Below are positions 45,326 through 53,700 of a stretch of 64,000 nucleotides of DNA, in pieces. A program made the position numbers and the translations under genes. Source of the DNA: Variovorax sp. OV329 (lineage in GTDB: Bacteria > Pseudomonadota > Gammaproteobacteria > Burkholderiales > Burkholderiaceae_C); contig NZ_FOUG01000019.1 of assembly GCF_900114785.1 (NCBI RefSeq), positions 1-64,000 of the forward strand, written 5' to 3'. The notes below the pieces were generated by a model. That model saw only the letters and a program-made list of their open reading frames with translations, was not told the DNA's origin and ran no database searches. Numbering within the stretch: the first letter of the stretch is position 1; every line of letters starts with the position of its first letter.

Positions 45326-45494
45326 TCAGGGCGGCGGACGACTGGCTGTCCGCAGCGACCGTCCAGGCGACGCATCCAGCAGCGAAGCCGTGGCCCGAGG
45401 CGGCCATGGCGGGAGCGCGAGGCCCATCCCCCGCCAGAGGCGCCCGCGCCAAACACCTTGGGCGAGGTTGGCGTGACGGGCCTATAAAGCGGCC

Positions 45495-46349
45495 ATGCCC
45501 GTGCTCCGCACCGCCCTGCTGACCGCGGCGGCCATGCTGGCCTTTGCCGCCAACTCCATCCTGTGCCGCCTCGCGCTGGCGCAGGGCGCAATCGACCCGG
45601 CCAGCTTCGGCAGCATTCGGCTGGTCTCAGGCGCGCTGATGCTGCTGCTGGTGCTGCGCTTGCGCCCGGCCTTGGCTGCCAGCGGAGCACGCGCGGACTG
45701 GCTGGCATCGGCCATGCTCTTCGCCTACGTCGCCTTCTTCTCCTTCGCCTACCTGAGCCTGCCGGCGGGCACCGGTGCGCTGATCCTGTTCGGTGCGGTG
45801 CAGCTCACCATGCTCGCCGCCGGCTTGCGCGCGGGCGAAAGCTTCGGCCGGGCGGGCTGGCTGGGCTTCGTGCTCGCGGCCGGCGGCTTCGTCGGCCTGG
45901 TGGCGCCCGGCGTCAGCGCGCCTGCGCCGACGGGTGCCGCGCTGATGGCGCTCGCGGGCGTGGCCTGGGGCATCTATTCGCTGCGTGGGCGTGGCGTGGC
46001 CGATCCGCTGGCGGCCACCGCCGCCAACTTCCTGCGGGCGGCGCCGCTGGCGCTGCTGCTGAGCCTGCTGCTGGCATTGCAGGCGCATGCCGACCTGAGG
46101 GGCGCGCTGCTGGCGGTCGCGTCGGGCGCCATCACTTCCGGGCTGGGCTACGTCATCTGGTATGCCGCGCTGCCAAGGCTGGGGGCCTTGCGCGCCGCCA
46201 CCGTGCAGCTGTCGGTGCCCCTGATCGCCGCCCTGGGTGGCGTTCTCTTCATGGCGGAACAGCCCGGGCCGCGCCTGGTGCTGGCGGGCGTGGCCATCCT
46301 GGGTGGAATCGGGCTGGTGTTGCTCGGGAAAAAGCGGCGCCCCGTCTGA
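45495..46349 (+). CDS. EamA/DMT-family inner-membrane transporter
   Basis: 284 residues with ten predicted helices, in two EamA halves: MLAFAANSILCRLALAQGAI at the start and ALMALAGVAWGIYSLRGRGV at the beginning of the second half. The C-terminus (LGKKRRPV) is basic. It likely exports small metabolites. The stop directly abuts the stop of the convergent alcohol dehydrogenase gene with no spacer. Confidence 0.88.
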   Translation: MPVLRTALLTAAAMLAFAANSILCRLALAQGAIDPASFGSIRLVSGALMLLLVLRLRPALAASGARADWLASAMLFAYVAFFSFAYLSLPAGTGALILFGAVQLTMLAAGLRAGESFGRAGWLGFVLAAGGFVGLVAPGVSAPAPTGAALMALAGVAWGIYSLRGRGVADPLAATAANFLRAAPLALLLSLLLALQAHADLRGALLAVASGAITSGLGYVIWYAALPRLGALRAATVQLSVPLIAALGGVLFMAEQPGPRLVLAGVAILGGIGLVLLGKKRRPV

Positions 46350-47360
46350 TCAGAAGCCCTGAAGCACCACCTTGCCTTGCGCCCGGCCGCTCTCGACCAG
46401 CGCATGAGCCCGGCGCAGGTTGGCCGCGTTGATCACGCCGAAGTTCTCGCTCGCGGTGCTGCGGATGCGGCCATCGTCCACCAGCGCGGCCACCTCGGCC
46501 AGCAGCTTGCCCTGCTCGGCCATGTCGGACGTCTGGTAGCGCGAGCGCGCGAACATCATTTCCCAGTGCAGCGACAGGCTCTTGGCCTTCAGCGGCATCG
46601 CGTCGAGCGTGGGCATGTCGTCGATCACGGCGATCTTTCCCTGCGGCTTGAGGGCCTCGACGATCTGCGGGTAGTGCGTGGCGGTCTGCGTCAGGCTGGC
46701 GACCATGTCCACCTCGCCGATGCCGGCTGCGCGCAGGCCCTCGGTGAGCGGGCGCGAATGGTCGATGACGATGTGCGCGCCCAGCGCCAGGCACCACTCC
46801 CGCGTCTGCGGCCGCGAGGCCGTGGCCACGATGCGCAACTGGGTGAGGTGGCGCGCCAGCTGAATCAGGATGGAGCCGACGCCGCCGGCGCCGCCCACCA
46901 CCAGCAGCGTCTGGTTCGAGCCGCCGCCGCGCGCCACGCCCAGGCGGTCGAAGAGCAGCTCCCAGGCGGTGATGGTGGTCAGCGGCAGGGCGGCGGCCTG
47001 GGCGTCGTCCAGGCTGGCTGGAGCGCGCGCCGCAATGCGTTCGTCCACGACGTGAAGCTCCGAGTTGGCGCCCGGCCGCACGATGGAGCCGGCGTAGTAG
47101 ACGCGGTCACCCGGCGCAAATCCCTGTACCTGCGGACCCACGGCCTGCACGGTGCCCACTGCGTCCCAGCCCAGCACCTTGGCCTGGCCAGCCTCCGGCT
47201 GGCTGTGGCGGCGCACCTTGGTGTCGACCGGGTTGACCGAGACGGCGCCCACCCGAACCAGCAGGTCGTGGGGGCCGGCGACCGGCTCTGGCAGGTCCAG
47301 GTCCTGCAGGGCTGCCGGATCGTCGATGGGAAGGGATTGGTAGTAGCCGATGGCTTTCAT
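46350..47360 (-). CDS. Zinc-type alcohol dehydrogenase-like/quinone oxidoreductase (MDR superfamily)
   Basis: 336 residues from the ATG at 47360 (MKAIGYYQSLPIDDPAALQD), with AAAGG upstream. MDR features: LLVRVGAVSVNPVDTKVRR and GWDAVGTVQAVGPQVQGF in the catalytic domain, and LLVVGGAGGVGSILIQLARH for NADPH. The catalytic zinc ligands are missing (NPVDTK in the position of the Cys), so it belongs to the zinc-free quinone-oxidoreductase-like branch. It is divergent from a LysR regulator with a 92-bp AT-rich gap. Confidence 0.88.
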   Translation of the reverse strand: MKAIGYYQSLPIDDPAALQDLDLPEPVAGPHDLLVRVGAVSVNPVDTKVRRHSQPEAGQAKVLGWDAVGTVQAVGPQVQGFAPGDRVYYAGSIVRPGANSELHVVDERIAARAPASLDDAQAAALPLTTITAWELLFDRLGVARGGGSNQTLLVVGGAGGVGSILIQLARHLTQLRIVATASRPQTREWCLALGAHIVIDHSRPLTEGLRAAGIGEVDMVASLTQTATHYPQIVEALKPQGKIAVIDDMPTLDAMPLKAKSLSLHWEMMFARSRYQTSDMAEQGKLLAEVAALVDDGRIRSTASENFGVINAANLRRAHALVESGRAQGKVVLQGF

Positions 47361-47452
47361 GGCAAACCTTTGTAGTGCGTGAATCGATGAAGCCGGAGCG
47401 TATGCTCGCAATGGATGGTTGATAAGTTGGTCAAAATCGAGATCATCTTCAA

Positions 47453-48373
47453 ATGAAAATTGATAATCTGGGCGACCTGCAGGTGCTGCTGCACACCGCG
47501 CGCACCGGTACCCTCAGCTCCGCCGCGAGGGCGCTGGGCATGACGCCCGCGGCGGCCAGCGCCGCCCTCAAGCGGCTGGAGGCGCAATTGGGCGCGCGCC
47601 TGTTCGAGCGCTCGACCCGCGCCATGCGGATCACCCCGCAGGGCCAGACGCTGCTGGACTACGCCGGTCGTGCCTTCGAATTGCTGGCCGAGGGCGAAGC
47701 CCTGGTGGTGGCCGACCGCGGTGCGCTGGTCGGCGGCATCCGCGTGGCAGCGCCCTCGGACCTCGCGCGCAACGTGTTGCTGCCCTGGTTCGATGCCTTC
47801 CTGGCGCTGCATCCCGGCGTCGAGCTTGCCCTGTCGGTGGGCGACCGCCCCCTGGACGTGACGCGCGACGAGGTCGATGTTGCCCTGCGCTACGGCCCAT
47901 TGGCCGACTCGCGCCTGGTCGCCCGGCCACTGCAGCAGTCGCGCCCGCGCCTGTTCGCCTCGCCTGCTTACCTGGCGCGGCATCCGCCGCCGCGCACGCC
48001 GCAGGACCTGCTTTCACACAACTGCCTCACCTTCCACCGCGGCGGGCGGCGCCAGCAGGTCTGGCGCTTCGGCCTCAAGGGCCAGTGGGTCGACGTGCGG
48101 GTGCAGGGCGACCGCAGCAGCGACGACGCTTCGCTGGCCCGGCTGTGGGCGCTGGCGGGCCAGGGCATCACCTTCAAGTCGGAGCTGGACCTGCGCGCCG
48201 AGGCGGCCCGCGGCGAACTGGTGGAACTGCTGCCCGAATGGGACACCGAGCCTTATCCGCTGCATGCCCTGCTGCCCAGCGGCCGCTTCGTGCCGGCGCG
48301 GGTGCGCGCCCTCATCGACTTCCTGATAGCGTGCTTTGCCGCCGGCCACGCGCCCGCTGCCCCTGCTCACTAA
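47453..48373 (+). CDS. LysR-family transcriptional regulator
   Basis: 306 residues. Winged helix: MKIDNLGDLQVLLHTARTGT, AARALGMTPAAASAALKRLE, then the LysR effector domain. It is of the CrgA-like group that often controls a divergent quinone oxidoreductase, as here. The gap 47361-47452 is AT-rich and would hold the shared promoters. The gene ends nine bases before the creatininase-like gene, so read-through is likely. Confidence 0.9.
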   Translation: MKIDNLGDLQVLLHTARTGTLSSAARALGMTPAAASAALKRLEAQLGARLFERSTRAMRITPQGQTLLDYAGRAFELLAEGEALVVADRGALVGGIRVAAPSDLARNVLLPWFDAFLALHPGVELALSVGDRPLDVTRDEVDVALRYGPLADSRLVARPLQQSRPRLFASPAYLARHPPPRTPQDLLSHNCLTFHRGGRRQQVWRFGLKGQWVDVRVQGDRSSDDASLARLWALAGQGITFKSELDLRAEAARGELVELLPEWDTEPYPLHALLPSGRFVPARVRALIDFLIACFAAGHAPAAPAH

Positions 48374-48382
48374 GATGCGGGG

Positions 48383-49204
48383 ATGACTGCACCGCGCCAC
48401 CGCTTCTGGGCCCAGCTGGGCACCCGCGACTTCGCCGCCCTCGACCCGGCGACCGCGGTGGCCGTGCTGCCCCTGGGCGCCACCGAGCAGCACGGGCCGC
48501 ACCTGCCGCTGGGGGTGGACAGCGCGCTGGTCGATGGCATCGTGCAGGCGGCGTTGCCTCAGCTGCCTGCCGAACTGCCGGTGCTTTTCCTGCCCACGCA
48601 GCAGATCGGCCTGAGTCCCGAGCACGCGCGCTTCCCCGGCACGCTCACGCTCTCGGCCGAGACGCTGATGCGCATGTGGAAGGAGATTGGCGCCGGCGTA
48701 GCCCGCGCCGGCGTGCGCAAGCTGGTGCTCTTCAATGCGCACGGCGGCCACGTGGGCGCCATGGACGTGGTGGCGCGCGAACTGCGCGAGGCTCACGACC
48801 TCATCGTCTACAGCGTGAGCTGGTTCAACCTGCCGCTGGGTGAGCTGGCGCCAGGGCGCTTCGACGTGCACGCCGGCGAATCCGAGACGGCCATGATGCT
48901 GGCACTGGCGCCGCAGCTGGTGCGCATGGGCGCCGCGAAGAACTTCGATTCCACCTCGCAGCATCGGGCCGACGCCTATCCGCTCTTGGGCAATGGCCGC
49001 AGCGCCAAGCTGGGCTGGGCCATGCAGGACTACAACGCCGAGGGCGCCGCCGGCAACGCCGCCGCGGCGACGCCACAGCAGGGCCAGGCCCTGGTGGATG
49101 CGGCCGCGCGGCAGCTGGCGCTGCTGCTTGCGGAGGTGTCGCGGCTTCCGCTGACAACGCTGGTGGACGCGCCACGCTGGACCGATCCGAAGCCGCCGCT
49201 ATGA
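48383..49204 (+). CDS. Creatininase-family amidohydrolase
   Basis: 273 residues. Metal-ligand motifs of the family: LGATEQHGPHLPLGVDSAL (Glu, His, Asp), LVLFNAHGGHVGAMDVV (NxHGGH), and DVHAGESETAMMLALAP (HAGxxET). These enzymes cleave cyclic amides or formamides such as creatinine or the FAPy intermediate in deazaflavin and riboflavin-type pathways; the substrate here is unknown. The ATG follows a weak ribosome site and the gene may be co-transcribed with the LysR gene. Confidence 0.9.
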   Translation: MTAPRHRFWAQLGTRDFAALDPATAVAVLPLGATEQHGPHLPLGVDSALVDGIVQAALPQLPAELPVLFLPTQQIGLSPEHARFPGTLTLSAETLMRMWKEIGAGVARAGVRKLVLFNAHGGHVGAMDVVARELREAHDLIVYSVSWFNLPLGELAPGRFDVHAGESETAMMLALAPQLVRMGAAKNFDSTSQHRADAYPLLGNGRSAKLGWAMQDYNAEGAAGNAAAATPQQGQALVDAAARQLALLLAEVSRLPLTTLVDAPRWTDPKPPL

Positions 49205-49256
49205 TGGCCCGGACCGGCCGCACCGCAGCCGGCTACCTCTAAGAAGGGCCGCAGTC

Positions 49257-49508
49257 ATGAGCATTGTCTGGACCATCCTGATCGGCTTCGTCGCGGGGCT
49301 CATTGCCCGCGCCATCAAGCCGGGTAACGACTCGATGGGGATCATCATGACCACCGTCGTCGGCATCCTTGGCGCGCTGGCTGCCACCTATCTAGGCCAG
49401 GCCATGGGCTGGTACACCGCCGGCCAGGGCGCCGGCTTCATCGCCTCGGTGGTGGGCGCCATCGTGCTGCTGTTCCTCTGGAGCCTGATCGCGAAGAACA
49501 GGTCCTGA
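49257..49508 (+). CDS. GlsB/YeaQ/YmgE-family membrane protein
   Basis: 83 residues with three hydrophobic segments and the glycine-rich family pattern: IVWTILIGFVAGLIARAIKP, GIIMTTVVGILGALAATYLG, GFIASVVGAIVLLFLWSLI. Transglycosylase-associated in old nomenclature; linked with general stress responses. AAGAAGGG precedes the ATG at a good distance. Four bases separate it from cutA. Confidence 0.93.
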   Translation: MSIVWTILIGFVAGLIARAIKPGNDSMGIIMTTVVGILGALAATYLGQAMGWYTAGQGAGFIASVVGAIVLLFLWSLIAKNRS

Positions 49509-49512
49509 GCCC

Positions 49513-49860
49513 ATGAGCGCTGCCCCCGCGGACCATCCCTGTGTCGTCACCACCGCCCTCGGCACCGAGGACGAGGCCGAGTCGCTCGCGGGCGCGCTGG
49601 TGGAAGCCGGCCTGGCCGCCTGCGTGCAGGTCATGCAGGTTCGCAGCATCTACCGCTGGAAAGGCGAGGTGAAGCGCGAGCCCGAATGGGTGCTGCTGGT
49701 CAAGACCCGCAGCGCGCTCTTCGAGAAAATCGAGGCGCTGATCCGCGAGAGGCACAGCTACGAACTGCCCGAGATCCTGCAATTACCCGTCAGCGGCGGC
49801 TCGCCCGACTACCTGCGCTGGCTTCTCGAGGCCACCCCCGGCAAGCCTCCTCAGGCGTAG
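49513..49860 (+). CDS. cutA: Divalent-cation tolerance protein CutA
   Basis: 115 residues, the usual length. Core segments: VVTTALGTEDEAESLAGALV, EAGLAACVQVMQVRSIYRWK and GEVKREPEWVLLVKT, with HSYELPEILQLPVSGGSPDY near the end. CutA forms a very stable trimer and binds metals; its true function is unsettled. The stop overlaps the convergent histidine-phosphatase gene by 10 bp. Confidence 0.95.
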   Translation: MSAAPADHPCVVTTALGTEDEAESLAGALVEAGLAACVQVMQVRSIYRWKGEVKREPEWVLLVKTRSALFEKIEALIRERHSYELPEILQLPVSGGSPDYLRWLLEATPGKPPQA

Positions 49861-50525
49861 CTGACCCAGTCTTCCCATGCCGGACCGTCCAGGTGCGGCA
49901 GGGTGTTGTAGGTCAGCAGCATGTGGCGCTTGGGTGTGAAGGCGAATTCGGTCACCGCCGTGTTGCGGATGCGCAGGTTCAGCTCGATGGTCGTCTCCGG
50001 GCTGGTGCCCAGCACGTGCCCGACAGCCGTGCTGATCGGCCCGCCGCTGGAAACCACCAACACCTTCGCGCCGTGGTGGCGGTCGCGCACGTGGTCCAGG
50101 GCTGAAGTCACCCCCGTCAGGAAGTCCAGGTAGCTGGGCATGCCCGTTGGGGCGGTCCTGCCCTGCATCCAGGCGCCCAGGCCGTCGCGCAACAGGCGGA
50201 AGTGGTGCCTGTACATCTCCGGCGTGTCGGGCCTGGCCAGCTTTTCGGGGTGGATGGCGGCGATCACCGCCTCGCTGTCGTACTCGTTCAGGCCCGGCCA
50301 GGGCAGCACGTCGTCGCGCGTGAGGCCCAGGCCCTTGGCGATGCCCTCCCAGGTCTGGCGGTGGCGCTTGAGGGTGCCGGTGATGACAGCGTCGAACTGC
50401 ATGCCCCGCTCGCGCCAGTACTCGCCCAGGCGCTCGCTCTGGCGGCGGCCGAGGTCACTGAGCTGGTCGTAGTCGTCGGCGCCGAAGGAGGCCTGGCCGT
50501 GGCGCACGAGGTAGAGGGTTCCCAT
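49851..50525 (-). CDS. Histidine-phosphatase (phosphoglycerate-mutase-like) family protein
   Basis: 224 residues. The phosphorylated-histidine motif LYLVRHGQASFG is at residues 4-15, SDLGRRQSERLGEYW follows, and the second catalytic His is in KVLVVSSGGPI where the usual SHGG has become SSGG. The missing second His may mark a reduced or altered activity. The rest of the fold is normal. It ends 10 bp inside cutA. Confidence 0.85.
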   Translation of the reverse strand: MGTLYLVRHGQASFGADDYDQLSDLGRRQSERLGEYWRERGMQFDAVITGTLKRHRQTWEGIAKGLGLTRDDVLPWPGLNEYDSEAVIAAIHPEKLARPDTPEMYRHHFRLLRDGLGAWMQGRTAPTGMPSYLDFLTGVTSALDHVRDRHHGAKVLVVSSGGPISTAVGHVLGTSPETTIELNLRIRNTAVTEFAFTPKRHMLLTYNTLPHLDGPAWEDWVSYA

Positions 50526-50593
50526 GCCGGGAATTCTGGCAAAGGGCCAACGCCAAGTCGGTCTCTTCTGCGACCGGAAGATCTATCACATTT

Positions 50594-50609
50594 CGTGACA
50601 ATGTTCACG
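50594..50609. promoter_or_regulatory. CRP/FNR-like dyad upstream of the autotransporter
   Basis: CGTGA-N6-TCACG (50594-50609) resembles the CRP consensus TGTGA-N6-TCACA with one symmetric change per half. It lies 170 bp before the autotransporter start and 69 bp from the start of the histidine-phosphatase gene, so it could serve either. Only sequence symmetry supports it. Confidence 0.35.
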
Positions 50610-50635
50610 CATGAGAACTTTTGACCCACATCCGT

Positions 50636-50661
50636 AGATACGAGACGTTTCATTCGTATCT
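50636..50661. promoter_or_regulatory. Inverted repeat in the autotransporter leader
   Basis: Perfect 8-bp arms AGATACGA (50636-50643) and TCGTATCT (50654-50661) with a 10-bp spacer, in AT-rich DNA that continues to TTAGTACTAATTGATTCATG. Probably an operator close to the promoter of the autotransporter gene. No regulator gene is adjacent. Confidence 0.4.
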
Positions 50662-50778
50662 GTTAGTGCGATAGTTAACACTTAGTACTAATTGATTCAT
50701 GCCGCCGGCCTTCGCCCGACGGCATCCCATGCGGGTCCGCTGACCTCCCGGCGTTCTCGGCACGGGAAGGAAAAACGA

Positions 50779-53700
50779 ATGAACACTTCTTATCGCAGCA
50801 TTTATAGCCACGTTCTAGGTACTTGGGTCGCAGTTGCAGAAAACACGCGCGCGCATGGCAAGCGCGCCGGCTGCGCTGTCGGATTGACCGCAGCGCTGGC
50901 GCTGCTCGCCGCCACGCCGGCAGGCGCACAGAGCACGGTCTACTGGGATCAGAACGGCATTGCATCCGGGTCCGGTGCCGTGCCGACTGGGACTTGGAGC
51001 ACCAGCACCGGCGGTTGGACGGAATCCGCCACGGGCACCACCGGCACCTCCGCGCTCTGGGTAAACAACGGCTCACACGCAGTTTTCTCCGCTGGCGCCG
51101 ACGCAGTCGGCAACTACACCGTCACGGTGGACAACGTGTCGGCCGGTGCGGTCTTCTATCGGAACGCTGCACCGAGCAGCCAACTCACGCTCACCGGCAG
51201 CACGCTCACCCTGGCCGCCAACACCGGTATCCCCCAAGTCGATGTGGCCAGCGGAACCCTGCGCATCGACTCCGGCATTGCCGGCACCCAGGGCCTGCAA
51301 AAGACCGGGACCGGCACGCTGGTGCTTTCCGGGACCAACAACTACACCGGCGGCACAACGATTACCGGCGGAACGGTCGATGTTTCCAGCACCGCGAACA
51401 TCGGTGGCCCCACCGCCGGCCTCGCCTTCGACGGCGGCGCCCTGCGCCTGAACGCCAGCAACTTTGCATCCGACGGCACCGTGCAACTCACGGGCGCCGG
51501 CGTCATCGACGTCAACGCGACTCAGGACAACTGGCTGGGCGGGCGCATCACGGGCGCGGGCTCCCTGGCGCTCGTCAACACGGGTGCGGCGGTGTTCGAC
51601 GAGACCCTGCGCATCACGGTCGGCGGCAAGACCAACGACTACACCGGCGGCACGCGCATCGGCATCCAGGGCGTGCTGGACGCGCGCACCAACGCGCGGG
51701 TGTGGAACTCGGCCAGCGCCCTGGGCACGGGCCCGGTGAACATCTACTTCAACAGCGAGCTGAAGTTCTACGGCAGCGATTCCAGCGCCAGCGGCCTGAG
51801 CATCACCACCCACGAGTCCAGCAACCATCTGGGCACCAACTCGGGCGTCTACTTCGAAGGGGGGGCGAACGCCGGCAATGCCCACCTCACCAACCAGGCC
51901 CAGGGCAGCTACGTCATGTTCGACACCGGCACCAGCGCCGCGAACGCACGGATCGACAACTTCGGCGGCCGTGTCAACTTCTTCAACGGCAGCAGCGGCG
52001 GCAACGCCACCATCACCAACGGCGCGGTCACCGGCAGCCCGGCCATCGGCGGCATGGTCGACCTGCGCGATGCCGACATGTCCGGAACCACGGTGGTCAA
52101 CAACGCCGGCACGGTGTTCATCAGCAACGCGACGACCGGCGTGGCGATCGGCTCGCTCAGCGGCGCGGGCGCGGTGGCGCTGGGCAGCAAGCAGCTGACC
52201 GTGGGCGGGCTCGGCCAGAGCGCTGCCATCAGCGGCCGCATCTCGGACGCCGGCAGCGGCTACCTCGACATCTTCGGCGGTACCTACGTGATTCCGGCCG
52301 CCGCCGCCGGCGGCTCTCTGGTGAAGGTGGGCGCCGGCACGCTGACCCTGAGCGGCAGCAATGACTACACAGGCACCACGACCGTCAACGCCGGCACCCT
52401 GCGCGTCGAAGGCGACCAGTCGGCCGCCACCGGCACCACCACGGTCAACAGCGGCGGCACGCTCAGCAGCAGCGGCACCGGCGTGGTCGGTGGCGCGGTG
52501 AACGTGCTGGGCGGCGGCACGCTGGCCGGCAGCGGCACGGTGCTGGGCGCCGTCAGCATTGCCAGCGGCGGCCACCTGGCGCCGGGCAACAGTCCCGGCA
52601 CCCTCACCCTGGGCTCGCTGGCGCTGGTCCCGGGCTCGCAGATGGACTTCGAACTGGGCCAGGCCGGGGTGCCGGGCGGTCCGCTCAACGACCTGGTCAA
52701 CGTCACGGGCAACCTCACGCTGGCCGGAACGCTGAATGTGGCCACCCCGTCGGGCGGCACTTTCGGTCCGGGCCTGTACCGTCTCTTCAATTACGGCGGC
52801 ACCCTGGTCAACAACGGAGTGAGCTTCGGCACCGTGCCCGGCTCGGCCGCCGACCTGTACCTGCAGACCTCGGTCGCCCAGCAGGTCAACCTGGTCAACA
52901 GCACCGGCGTGCAGCTCAATTTCTGGGACGGCAGCAACCTGACCAGCATCAACAACGGCCAGGTCGACGGCGGCTCGGGCGTGATGCAGCTGGGCGCAGG
53001 CCTGGACCGCTGGACCACCGCCAGCGGCGCGATGAACGCGCCCTGGCTCAACGGCGGCTTCGCGATCTTCCAGGGCACGCCCGGCACGGTCACGGTGAGC
53101 AATGCCGGCGGCGCCGTCGAATTCAGCGGCGCGCAGTTCGCGGTGGACGGCTACACCCTGGCAGGTGCCCCCATCACCACCAACACGCCGGCCACGATCA
53201 TCCGCGTGGGCGACGGCACTGCGGCTGGCGCGGGCTACACGGCCACCGTCAGCGCGCAGGTCACCGGCAGCGGCGGCCTGGTCAAGCAGGACCTGGGCAC
53301 GCTCGTGCTGTCCGGCACCAACGACTACACCGGCGGCACGCACCTGGACGAAGGCACGCTGCTGGCCAACAACAACCAGGCACTGGGCACCGGCACGCTC
53401 ACCATCCAGGGCGGCACGCTGGGCAGCCAGACCCACGCCGTGCTGGCCAACGGCGTGGCGGTGGCCGGCGACTTCGCGGTCGCCAACGCTGGCGCGACGC
53501 CAGGCCTCACGCTGGCCGGCAACGTGGCGCTCGACGTCACGGCCAAGGTCACGCAGACGACCGCCGGCACGGTGGATTTCGCCGGCGTCATCAGCGGCGG
53601 CAGCAACGGCCTGACGCTGGACGCCACGGCGGCCGGCGCGCGCTACATCTATTCGGGCAGCGCTTCCAACACCTACACCGGCGCCACCACGGTGCAGGGC

